DNA from: an uncultured bacterium
GTDB taxonomy: Bacteria > Muiribacteriota > Ozemobacteria > Ozemobacterales > Ozemobacteraceae
Assembly: GCA_946407375.1 (NCBI GenBank)
Contig: CAMJNS010000015.1
Span: 1-37,689, forward strand
Direction: 5' to 3'
Length of the DNA: 37,689 nucleotides
The notes below the pieces were generated by a model. It was not told the DNA's origin and searched no databases. It saw nothing but the letters and a program-made list of their open reading frames with translations. How positions within the stretch are numbered: position 1 is the first letter of the stretch; the number at the start of each line of letters is the position of its first letter. Positions 25,102-32,531 of this stretch are shown one piece after another. The position numbers were made by a program, and so were the translations under genes.

Positions 25102-25860
25102 ATGTTTAAAAGATTAAAGGAATGGATCAGAGGTTTCTTTAGTTTATTTATTAAAGGGCTTGAAGAAGATAAACCAGAATATCTAATTGAAGCACAAAAA
25201 GAAAACTTGCGAAATCAAGTTCAAAAATATAATGAAAACCTAGCTAATGCAGCTGCTTTCGTTGAAAGATTAAAAAGAATTACAGCTACAGACCAAGCAA
25301 AAGAAAAAGATCTTTCTACTAAAATTAAAGCCAATATGGTAGCTGGTAATAGCCAGGTTGCTAAGCAATTAGCTTTACAATACAAAGATCTCAAAGCTAG
25401 ACTTGTAGAAAATGAACAGCAATTACAATTAGCTGAAGCAAACTACAACAAGCTCGAAAGAACAAGAGATACTGCAATAAGAGAAGCAGAAAACAAACTT
25501 ATGCAACTTCAGAATAAGCTTAGTCAAGCTCAGATGTATGAAGCTCAGGCATCTCTCCAGGAAATGGCTAGAGGCATGACAAGCAGTATTGGCAACGATA
25601 TGAACTTTGACCATGTTACAGAAGCTATTGAAGAAAGACGTGACAAAGCTCTTGGTCGTGCCAGAGTTGCTGGCGGTGGCTTGTTAGAAGACAACAGTGC
25701 TATTGTTAAACAGGCTGAAATGGATGCATTAGGCGATGCTGCTCTTGCTGAATTTATGGCAATGAATGAATCTGAATCTGCTGCTCCAATACTTCCCGAT
25801 AGTGTTGAAGCTGTTCCTGACAATGCTCAGCGCAATATGGGCCCAATGATGAAAGAATAA
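25102..25860 (+). CDS. pspA: PspA/IM30 (Vipp1)-like membrane-remodelling protein
   Basis: Coiled-coil protein of the PspA/IM30 family, which belongs to the ESCRT-III superfamily and binds and remodels or protects the inner membrane. Residues 1-20 (FKRLKEWIRGFFSLFIKGLE) form an amphipathic membrane-binding helix. The next ~150 residues are almost unbroken helix with heptad-like Leu/Ala/Lys/Glu, including LANAAAFVERLKR and KLMQLQNKLSQAQMYEAQ. The C-terminal 60 residues are acidic and Met-rich and look flexible. Length of 252 is slightly longer than E. coli PspA. The ribosome site AAGGAG is strong. A separate AAA+ gene starts four bases after the stop. No PspB, PspC or PspF-like gene is present. 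Confidence 0.85.
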   Translation: MFKRLKEWIRGFFSLFIKGLEEDKPEYLIEAQKENLRNQVQKYNENLANAAAFVERLKRITATDQAKEKDLSTKIKANMVAGNSQVAKQLALQYKDLKARLVENEQQLQLAEANYNKLERTRDTAIREAENKLMQLQNKLSQAQMYEAQASLQEMARGMTSSIGNDMNFDHVTEAIEERRDKALGRARVAGGGLLEDNSAIVKQAEMDALGDAALAEFMAMNESESAAPILPDSVEAVPDNAQRNMGPMMKE

Positions 25861-25864
25861 TCTT

Positions 25865-27643
25865 ATGGAAAATACCCTGCCCTCTTGGGCCAATGAAATG
25901 GCCGAAATCTTCAAAAGTGGTTCTATCAGTCAGTTTTTGCTTTATGGAAATATAGGCGACTGGGTAACATACCGAGGCGAAGACTCACAGCTTAAACGTC
26001 TTTCTTTAAGAGATTTTTTAAGCAATGTAATGTTCGCTCCTTTTGAAGTAGTCTTATCTTATGACAGAGGGCATGGCATTCGCTCCTTAAAAGGTTCCGA
26101 TCTTTTTTATACTTTTTTAAAGTCTCATGACCTGTATCATCAGACAAGTTTCTCAACAATAAACACTCGTTTTGATTCAGAAAGTGCTCTACCAAGAGAA
26201 CCACGCAAAGCTTTAGCTGTTATTGACCGATTTATCAGATATGGTCTAATTCGTTCCACAACCAATTCTGAAGGTAAACTGGTCTCTAATCCAATGCGCA
26301 TAGCTATAATAATAGAATATGCTCAGTATTTGCTTCCTAGAGCAGATATTGCATATACTAGCGCTGAATCAGTCGAAACATTGATTCGTATTCAGGATTG
26401 GGCTTCAGATCCGAATATTAACAATGCTTTTATTAGCACCTGTTTAGTTGCGGAAAATCTTAACGACTTAAACATCGAGCTTGTTGAAAATCCTCGTCTA
26501 GCCAAAATAAGCGTTGGATTACCAAATTCTTCTGAAGTTTTAAGTTTTGTAGAATCTGTTACTTCTACGATAAGCAATTTCAATGAAATATGCGAAATAG
26601 ACAAGGTTTCATTAGCCTCTAAACTTGAAGGTCTTTCTTATATAAATATCCAAAATCTGATAGATAGAGCAGTAAAAAATAAAAAGCCTCTTAGTATGGA
26701 TTTCTTGAGAGATGTTAAGAAAGAAATGATAGAAAAATCTGCTGCTGGTCGAATAACTTTTGTTGAATCCAAAAGAACTTTAGAAGATGTTGCAGCTCAT
26801 AAAGAAGCTAAAAACTGGATGCGTCAAGATGCCTCTCTGATGAAAAGAGGCAAATCCAAAGCATTGCCAATGGGTTATTTGATTACTGGTCGTATTGGAA
26901 CAGGGAAAACCTATTTGGTTGAATGTTTTGCTGGTGAATGTGGTGTTCCTTGTGTTGAATTAAAGAATTTCAGAGACAAATGGGTTGGTGCTACAGAAGG
27001 CAATCTCGAAGCTATTTTTAAGATTTTACATGCAATGGGTCAGGTTATTGTGTTTATAGATGAAGCTGACCAGGTTGCAGGCAAACGAGATGGCAACGGC
27101 GGAGACTCTGGAGTAAATGGAAGAATTTATGCAATGTTAGCTAGAGAAATGGCTGATACTCGTAACAGAGGCAGAATATTCTGGATATTTGCTACTTCTC
27201 GCCCAGATTTATTAGAAGTTGACCTCAAGCGTGTAGGCAGACTCGATGTTCATATTCCTTTGTTTGCACCACAAACACAAGAAGATAAAAAAGATATGTT
27301 CAGAGCCCTTGCACGTAAAAATAAAGTTGAACTTACCGAAGAAGAAATACCTGATTTTCCTGACAACCTAGAAATAGGCGGTAACGAAATGGAAGGCATC
27401 TTGATAATGGCATCAAGAATGTATGAAATTCAGGAAGATGATGAAAACAAAAAGCCAATAGGTCATTTTGTTAAACAAGCAATGGAATCATATCGCCCCA
27501 TGGCTCATTCTGCACGTCTTGAATATATGGACCTTGCTGCAGTTGTAGAATGCACAGATAAAAGATTTTTGCCTGAAAAATTTGCCAAGTTAGATATAGA
27601 CCAGGCTCAAAAGCGCATGGATGCCCTGAAGCTGGAAATATAA
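25865..27643 (+). CDS. AAA+ ATPase partner of PspA, degenerate N-terminal and active C-terminal module
   Basis: A 592-residue AAA+ ATPase. The C-terminal module is intact: Walker A GRIGTGKT (Gly342-Thr349), Walker B VIVFIDEAD (Asp399/Glu400), sensor-1 IFATSRPD and the RVGRLD arginine-finger region. That style is shared by FtsH, Vps4/katanin-type and Ycf46-type ATPases. The N-terminal ~280 residues look like a related domain lacking a Walker A (FLLYGNIGDWV near residue 24-34, NPMRIAIIIEYAQ near 143-155), so probably non-catalytic or substrate-binding. No TM segment or protease domain is present, so it is not FtsH. Its start has only a weak AAAGA before it and follows the PspA stop by four bases, so translation likely depends on the upstream gene. 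The context suggests it remodels or disassembles PspA polymers. Confidence 0.85.
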   Translation: MENTLPSWANEMAEIFKSGSISQFLLYGNIGDWVTYRGEDSQLKRLSLRDFLSNVMFAPFEVVLSYDRGHGIRSLKGSDLFYTFLKSHDLYHQTSFSTINTRFDSESALPREPRKALAVIDRFIRYGLIRSTTNSEGKLVSNPMRIAIIIEYAQYLLPRADIAYTSAESVETLIRIQDWASDPNINNAFISTCLVAENLNDLNIELVENPRLAKISVGLPNSSEVLSFVESVTSTISNFNEICEIDKVSLASKLEGLSYINIQNLIDRAVKNKKPLSMDFLRDVKKEMIEKSAAGRITFVESKRTLEDVAAHKEAKNWMRQDASLMKRGKSKALPMGYLITGRIGTGKTYLVECFAGECGVPCVELKNFRDKWVGATEGNLEAIFKILHAMGQVIVFIDEADQVAGKRDGNGGDSGVNGRIYAMLAREMADTRNRGRIFWIFATSRPDLLEVDLKRVGRLDVHIPLFAPQTQEDKKDMFRALARKNKVELTEEEIPDFPDNLEIGGNEMEGILIMASRMYEIQEDDENKKPIGHFVKQAMESYRPMAHSARLEYMDLAAVVECTDKRFLPEKFAKLDIDQAQKRMDALKLEI

Positions 27644-27648
27644 TTTGT

Positions 27649-27745
27649 TGTAGTTATAAGATTCAAGCTACAAGTTATAAGAATTCTTAAATCTCCACCT
27701 ATGGTCTTGTATCTCAATTTATGGTCTTAAATCTTGTATCTTAAA
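27649..27745. repeat. Dispersed intergenic repeat, copy 2, with phased heptamers
   Basis: Starts TGTAGTTATA like copy 1 at 15383 and contains the 25-base block (27692-27716). It then repeats TATGGTCTT at a 20-base step (27700 and 27720) and breaks into TCTTAAA/TCTTGTA heptamers. It also has AGTTATAAGA twice and the palindrome TAAGAATTCTTA (27678-27689). It lies between convergent AAA+ and coaE genes and encodes the last residues of CoaE. Confidence 0.65.
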
Positions 27746-28413
27746 AAAATAGAAGCAAAGTACATTGGTTGAAAAATAGATTTAAAATCTTCTTTTGTTC
27801 CGTTATTTTCAAATACCAGTAAGTTATAATCTTTCTTAAAGAAAGAGAGAAATCTTCTAAAATTACTGAAAGAATCTTTACCTGGGATTATTATTTTAAA
27901 ACCTTCAGGTTCTTTATCCTGTGAAAATAATCGCTGTCTGGCTCTTTCTTCTGTCCAACCTCGTGTAGACATCAAACGCCGAACTCTTATTTCGGAGTCA
28001 GCCTTTATATAAATGACTTTATCGCAGAGCCGAACTAAGTTCATCTTGTAAAGCAAAGCTGCATCTATAATAATTATTTTGTTTTTAGGCTTTTTGCTAT
28101 TCTCGGAGATAATATTTTCAACAATCTTCACCATTCTAGGATGCATTATGGAATTAAGCAACTCAGTGTTTTGAGATGACTCAAATGCTTTTGCACCTAG
28201 TTTTTTTCGGTCTATCTGATTGTCGGTAAGTATATCTTCACCGAATGCTTTTATTAGAGCCTCTATGGTGATTGGGTCTTTTAAAACTTCGTGACCAAGA
28301 GAATCCACATCAATGTATATAATTGAAAACAGACCAGATAAGGTTTTTTCTAGCTCTTTTGCAAAGGTTGTTTTTCCAGCACCTGTTTGACCTGATATTC
28401 CAATAACTTTCAT
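27727..28413 (-). CDS. coaE: Dephospho-CoA kinase-like P-loop kinase (CoaE family, divergent)
   Basis: Probable last enzyme of CoA synthesis, phosphorylating dephospho-CoA. It has the P-loop GQTGAGKTT, the DVDSLGHEVL motif, AFGEDILTDNQIDRKKLG and LNSIMHPRMV, all in CoaE order, and then RLMSTRGWTEERARQRLFSQ. The C-terminal part departs from CoaE: the usual AD-vI-N-G-S end is replaced by a longer stretch (KDSFSNFRRFLSFFKKDYN...), and total length is 228 against about 200. The final residues LRYKI and the stop are contributed by the intergenic repeat. Its ATG overlaps the histidine kinase stop (ATGA). A CoaE call is likely, but another P-loop kinase activity is possible. Confidence 0.75.
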   Translation of the reverse strand: MKVIGISGQTGAGKTTFAKELEKTLSGLFSIIYIDVDSLGHEVLKDPITIEALIKAFGEDILTDNQIDRKKLGAKAFESSQNTELLNSIMHPRMVKIVENIISENSKKPKNKIIIIDAALLYKMNLVRLCDKVIYIKADSEIRVRRLMSTRGWTEERARQRLFSQDKEPEGFKIIIPGKDSFSNFRRFLSFFKKDYNLLVFENNGTKEDFKSIFQPMYFASIFLRYKI

Positions 28414-30398
28414 GATTCTTTCTTTTCGGGTAAATAGACTGTAAAGGTTGAGCCTTCACCAAGAACACTTTGAACTTCTAAGGTTCCGCCATGTTCTTCA
28501 ACTGTTCTTTGAGCCATAGGAAGTCCTAAACCAGTACCATCTTCCTTTGTAGTCATAAATGGATTAAATATATCTCTGAGTTTTTCGTGTGGAATACCGC
28601 AACCAGTATCTTCAAAAGCAATCTTAACTCTTTCATCAACTGGTTCTATATAGACAGTTAGCTTTCCATTTCTACCTATAGCCTGAATAGCATTAACCAT
28701 AATATTAATAAATACCTGTTTAAGCTGGTCAGGGTCAGCCGTTGTTAATGGGCAGTTTTCTGCCTGTTTTATTTCAAAAGCAATCTGCTGTTTATTCAAC
28801 TGATTTTTAATAAGCATATAGCAGTCATTAACTATATCAATTGGGGCAATATCAACAGCTTTAGGTTTGCTAGGTCTAGCGAAATCCAACAAACTACCTA
28901 TGATCTTTTCTAATCTGTCTATTTCTCGTTGTATAATTTCAAGAGGCTCTCTACGACTATCATCTTCACTGAAATCTCCTTCAAGAAGCTGAACTATCAT
29001 CTTCATTCCTGTTAAAGGATTTCTGATTTCGTGAGCAATACCAGCAGCTAGCACTCCAAGAGCTGAAAGCTTGTCAGCACGCATAAGTTGTTCTTCTAAT
29101 GCATTGATTCTTGTGACATCTTTTATGAAGCAGGCAATACCATCTATATCACGACCGGTTTCATTTCTAATCGGGAAAGCATTTATCGATAAAGTTCTAA
29201 TTTGTCCACCTGTTTTTATTCTAAGTTTAGTATCTTCATGAGTTACTTTTGTTTCAAGAACTTCACGAATAACGTCTATTAGTGTTTGTGGAAGATTGTC
29301 ATTATTTTCGCTTATATTCCAGCCTTCTGGGAACTGGTGAGTAAGCATAATTTTTACTTCCTGGTTAGAATAAGTAACCCTACCCTCTGGATCAAATATC
29401 AAAACTCCAGAATTCATGCTTTCTAATATATGTTCAGTAAAGCCTTTCAACTTAATAAGGTTCTTAAACATGGTGTCAATTGAAGCAATCTGGGTCGCAA
29501 TGATTTGTAGACCAATAATGTCTTCATCACGATATGCATAAGGTTTTTGGCTACCTATTGTTAGAACCCCAGTTAATCTGCCAGAAACTTCAAATGGAAG
29601 AATCAAAACAGAGTTAAATTCCTGAGTATAAGTCAGATAAGGCTTCATTTCCTTGGCAGCTAAGCCAACAGGTCCTTCGCCTATATTAATAATCTTTGGA
29701 AAGGATTTTGAAACGTTTGCTTCGTTTCTTGCTTCTAATTGTTTGCCATCATTGCTTAAAAAATAAAGAACATATGAATCAAATTTTATAAAGCTACGAG
29801 CTACTTTTCCTAAAGCATCATAAATATTTCTAAAGTCGATTACTGATTCTGCCTGTTGAGAAATTTCATAAAGAGCTGATAAACGAGAATTTTTATGAAT
29901 CATTTCATTGTTCAGCCTGAAATTTTCAAACAAAGAACCCATAATTGGGGTAATGCTTTCTAGGAACAAGCATTGTTCCTCATTGTAGTCTTGCTGATTA
30001 TTCCTTTTTACCATTACCAACAAGGCTTGAGGCTTTCCAGATAGATTAACCGGCCAAATAGAGGCGTAATAATCCGGGTATTGTTCATAGGTAATATGTT
30101 GATATTCCTGAACAACTTGGGCATCATCATAAATTCTTAAAAAAGCATTAAAACATTCTTGTAAAAAATCATCACCTATTACTGGTTCTTCTTTTGTATG
30201 GAGAAAGCTCTTAACAAAAGGAACCATTATTTTGTTCTTTTCATGAGGACTTAGAATCATTGCCCCCACTGAATTTGTCGCAGTTATAGCACTTTCTGTG
30301 AGATATAACAAAGCACGGTCTGGAGTAAGATTTGAAATAGCTTTGCTAATATCTCTAAATAAGGATATTGATATTTCGCTCATATTTTCTTTATTCAT
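28410..30398 (-). CDS. Sensor histidine kinase, GAF-GAF-PAS-HisKA-HATPase
   Basis: A 662-residue signal kinase without TM helices, so cytoplasmic. The N-terminal 170 residues and residues ~180-315 look like GAF domains (second: FIKFDSYVLYFL, GEGPVGLAAKE, LPFEVSGRLTGVLTIG). A PAS domain follows (~320-435, LESMNSGVLIFDPEGRVTYSN). HisKA carries GIAHEIRNPL with the phospho-acceptor His456. The ATPase has N-box FINIMVNAIQAI, G1 FEDTGCGIP, and GTGLGLPMAQ. This is the NtrB/AtoS style. No response regulator is adjacent. The gene lies in the LPS export run, 36 bases after the DUF3084 gene, and overlaps coaE by four bases. The ATG at 30398 lacks a ribosome site; the ATG at 30383 is an alternative with a weak one. 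Confidence 0.93.
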   Translation of the reverse strand: MNKENMSEISISLFRDISKAISNLTPDRALLYLTESAITATNSVGAMILSPHEKNKIMVPFVKSFLHTKEEPVIGDDFLQECFNAFLRIYDDAQVVQEYQHITYEQYPDYYASIWPVNLSGKPQALLVMVKRNNQQDYNEEQCLFLESITPIMGSLFENFRLNNEMIHKNSRLSALYEISQQAESVIDFRNIYDALGKVARSFIKFDSYVLYFLSNDGKQLEARNEANVSKSFPKIINIGEGPVGLAAKEMKPYLTYTQEFNSVLILPFEVSGRLTGVLTIGSQKPYAYRDEDIIGLQIIATQIASIDTMFKNLIKLKGFTEHILESMNSGVLIFDPEGRVTYSNQEVKIMLTHQFPEGWNISENNDNLPQTLIDVIREVLETKVTHEDTKLRIKTGGQIRTLSINAFPIRNETGRDIDGIACFIKDVTRINALEEQLMRADKLSALGVLAAGIAHEIRNPLTGMKMIVQLLEGDFSEDDSRREPLEIIQREIDRLEKIIGSLLDFARPSKPKAVDIAPIDIVNDCYMLIKNQLNKQQIAFEIKQAENCPLTTADPDQLKQVFINIMVNAIQAIGRNGKLTVYIEPVDERVKIAFEDTGCGIPHEKLRDIFNPFMTTKEDGTGLGLPMAQRTVEEHGGTLEVQSVLGEGSTFTVYLPEKKES

Positions 30399-30434
30399 AA
30401 ACTAATAATAATACTCAAAATAAACAAAAGCAAA

Positions 30435-31550
30435 TTACTTTTGCTCTTCAACTATTGTATCAGAAGCAATAATTGGGCTAGGAGCCAGACTTTCAGAAGT
30501 AAATGAAGCTATTTCAGAAGAAACAGAAGACTGAGAAGCTATAGCATTGGGATCAGTGCTAAAGAGATTTTCTCCAGTTTCTTCAAATCTAAATACAACA
30601 TTCAATGGACCAATAGCATAAATATCTTCTGGAACAACAGCTATCAAAATGATTTTTCGGTTCAGCTCTTTTATTTTATTTACCATGTCATAAAAAGACA
30701 GCATAGAACCATATGACATACTGCCAAAACTTCCGGTTAATGGATTAGCAATCATTCCCACGTTAACAACTTCATGATTTATTTCATCCATAAAGTTTTG
30801 CATTATTCTTGCAATTTCTGCCCTATCAAGTGTGCCGTCAATTTCCATTGAAGCTATTTGCTGGTCTTTATGGAAAATTAAATCGTTAGGTAAAATAATA
30901 AATCTAACATTACCCAATTCTTCGCCTGCAATAATGTTTTCAGCGGCAATAGCCCCAACAACCAATTCTCTACTAGAACTGGCAATATGATCTGCCATCA
31001 TATTCAACTGATCTTTATTATCGGTAAAGAACTCTATTTCAGGCTTTACTACAACATTTCGTCTGCGAACGTGGTCTGAAAGCGTTATTATCAAGTTAGT
31101 AATAGCTTTCATTACTTCTTTTGGTTCCTGCCCTGCTTTTATAACAGTAATAGCAAGAGGTTCATCCTTGCGGAAAGCAACACTTTCTGTTTCTTTTATC
31201 TTAACCTGAGTTGTAAGTCTTTGAACATCCGCCGAAAGAATGTTCTTTTCACTCTCCAGTTTTGTTTTTATTTCACCAAGAGCAGCAGATTCAGCCTGAA
31301 GAGTATCTATATCTTTTTTTAACTTATCTATAGAGAAAAGGGCCAATCTAACATCTTCAGAAAGCATCATACCTATACCAAAAGTTGTTAAGGTAATCAA
31401 TATTCCTGTAGATATAGCAATAAAAAGAGCGGTAACCTTTGGGCGCATTCCAAAAAGACTTAAACGCTTTTTTCCGACCAAAGTGCCAAGCTTATCACCT
31501 AAATAGGCAATAACTCCGCTAATTACCATAGATACAATTATATAAAACAT
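30435..31550 (-). CDS. DUF3084-type membrane protein
   Basis: Two N-terminal TM helices (residues ~1-20 and 40-65) bracket a conserved loop YLGDKLGTLVGKKRLSLFGMRP that is the DUF3084 signature. A coiled coil (~75-120, KKDIDTLQAESAALGEIKTK) and a large extra-membrane domain with LAITVIKAG and FIILPNDL follow. The C-terminal 35 residues are Ser-rich and disordered-looking. The family is best known from cyanobacteria and its function is not established. It lies nine bases after lptB, within the LPS-export gene run, so a role in envelope transport or its control is inferred. The start lacks a nearby ribosome site and may be coupled. Confidence 0.85.
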   Translation of the reverse strand: MFYIIVSMVISGVIAYLGDKLGTLVGKKRLSLFGMRPKVTALFIAISTGILITLTTFGIGMMLSEDVRLALFSIDKLKKDIDTLQAESAALGEIKTKLESEKNILSADVQRLTTQVKIKETESVAFRKDEPLAITVIKAGQEPKEVMKAITNLIITLSDHVRRRNVVVKPEIEFFTDNKDQLNMMADHIASSSRELVVGAIAAENIIAGEELGNVRFIILPNDLIFHKDQQIASMEIDGTLDRAEIARIMQNFMDEINHEVVNVGMIANPLTGSFGSMSYGSMLSFYDMVNKIKELNRKIILIAVVPEDIYAIGPLNVVFRFEETGENLFSTDPNAIASQSSVSSEIASFTSESLAPSPIIASDTIVEEQK

Positions 31551-31559
31551 TTATATTAA

Positions 31560-32531
31560 TTAGCCCTTTTTATCAATTTGATCCAGTTTGAAACGGTCTC
31601 CAAGATAGAATTTTCTAGCAGTTTCGTTTTCTGCTACAAATTGAGCAGAACCAGAAACAAGAATTTTACCCAAACTTAGAATATAAGCCCTGTCAACAAT
31701 TGCGAGGGTTTCACTAACGTTATGGTCAGTTATTAAAAGCCCTAACCCCTTTTTCTGTAACTTCAAAACAATACTTTGAATATCTGCAACAGCAATAGGG
31801 TCAACCCCTGCAAAGGGTTCATCAAGAAGAATGAAGCTTGGTTCAGCAGCTAGTGCTCTGGCAATTTCAACACGTCTTCTTTCACCGCCAGAAAGAGCGT
31901 AACCGAGACTTTCTGATATTCTGCCTATGTCAAGGTCTGTCAAAAGCATATCTAAGCGTTCTTTACGTTCTTTTTCGCTAATATTTATGTTTTCTAATAT
32001 TAGCCAGATATTTTCTCTAACAGTAAGCTTTCTAAATACACTAGCTTCTTGAGGAAGATAGCCTATTCCCATACGTGCACGCTGATACATAGCCTTTTTT
32101 GTAATATCCTGATCATTATATAGCACCCTACCCTCATCAGGTTTTACAAGACCTACAACCATATAAAAAGTCGTTGTCTTACCAGCTCCGTTTGGTCCAA
32201 GCAAACCAACTATTTCACCCTTCTTTATGTTAAGGGAAACGTGATTAACAACCTGTCGACCTCTATATGTCTTGCATACTGATTGAACGGTGATGGTATC
32301 AACATTTGGATCAGTATTTTCAGGGAGTTTCTCAAAATTAGCTTCATTATCAGCTTCTTCAGGCGGTGGTTCAGTAACGTCCATAAAGAATTTGGCATCT
32401 TCAGAAGCTTTTTCTGCTATTTCTACCTTTTCTGCTTCTGCGCTTATTTCAGTGTTGTTTACTATTTGTAATTCGTTAACTTCACTTGAAACATTCTGTT
32501 CTTCGTTTGTATTGTTATTTTCATCACTCAT
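31560..32531 (-). CDS. lptB: LPS export ABC ATPase LptB with long acidic N-terminal extension
   Basis: Cytoplasmic ATPase that powers extraction of LPS from the inner membrane with LptF/LptG. Motifs: Walker A GPNGAGKTT (Lys118), Q-loop GYLPQEAS, signature LSGGERRRVEIARAL, Walker B FILLDEPFAGVDP and H-loop LITDHNV, all typical of LptB. About 80 residues before the domain are acidic and Asn/Glu-rich; normal LptB has none. Three in-frame starts exist (GTG 32552, ATG 32546, ATG 32531). I chose 32531 because GAGGA lies about eight bases upstream and it overlaps the lptA stop by eight bases (ATGAGTGA); 32546 is possible. LptF and LptG are not in the window. Confidence 0.93.
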   Translation of the reverse strand: MSDENNNTNEEQNVSSEVNELQIVNNTEISAEAEKVEIAEKASEDAKFFMDVTEPPPEEADNEANFEKLPENTDPNVDTITVQSVCKTYRGRQVVNHVSLNIKKGEIVGLLGPNGAGKTTTFYMVVGLVKPDEGRVLYNDQDITKKAMYQRARMGIGYLPQEASVFRKLTVRENIWLILENINISEKERKERLDMLLTDLDIGRISESLGYALSGGERRRVEIARALAAEPSFILLDEPFAGVDPIAVADIQSIVLKLQKKGLGLLITDHNVSETLAIVDRAYILSLGKILVSGSAQFVAENETARKFYLGDRFKLDQIDKKG

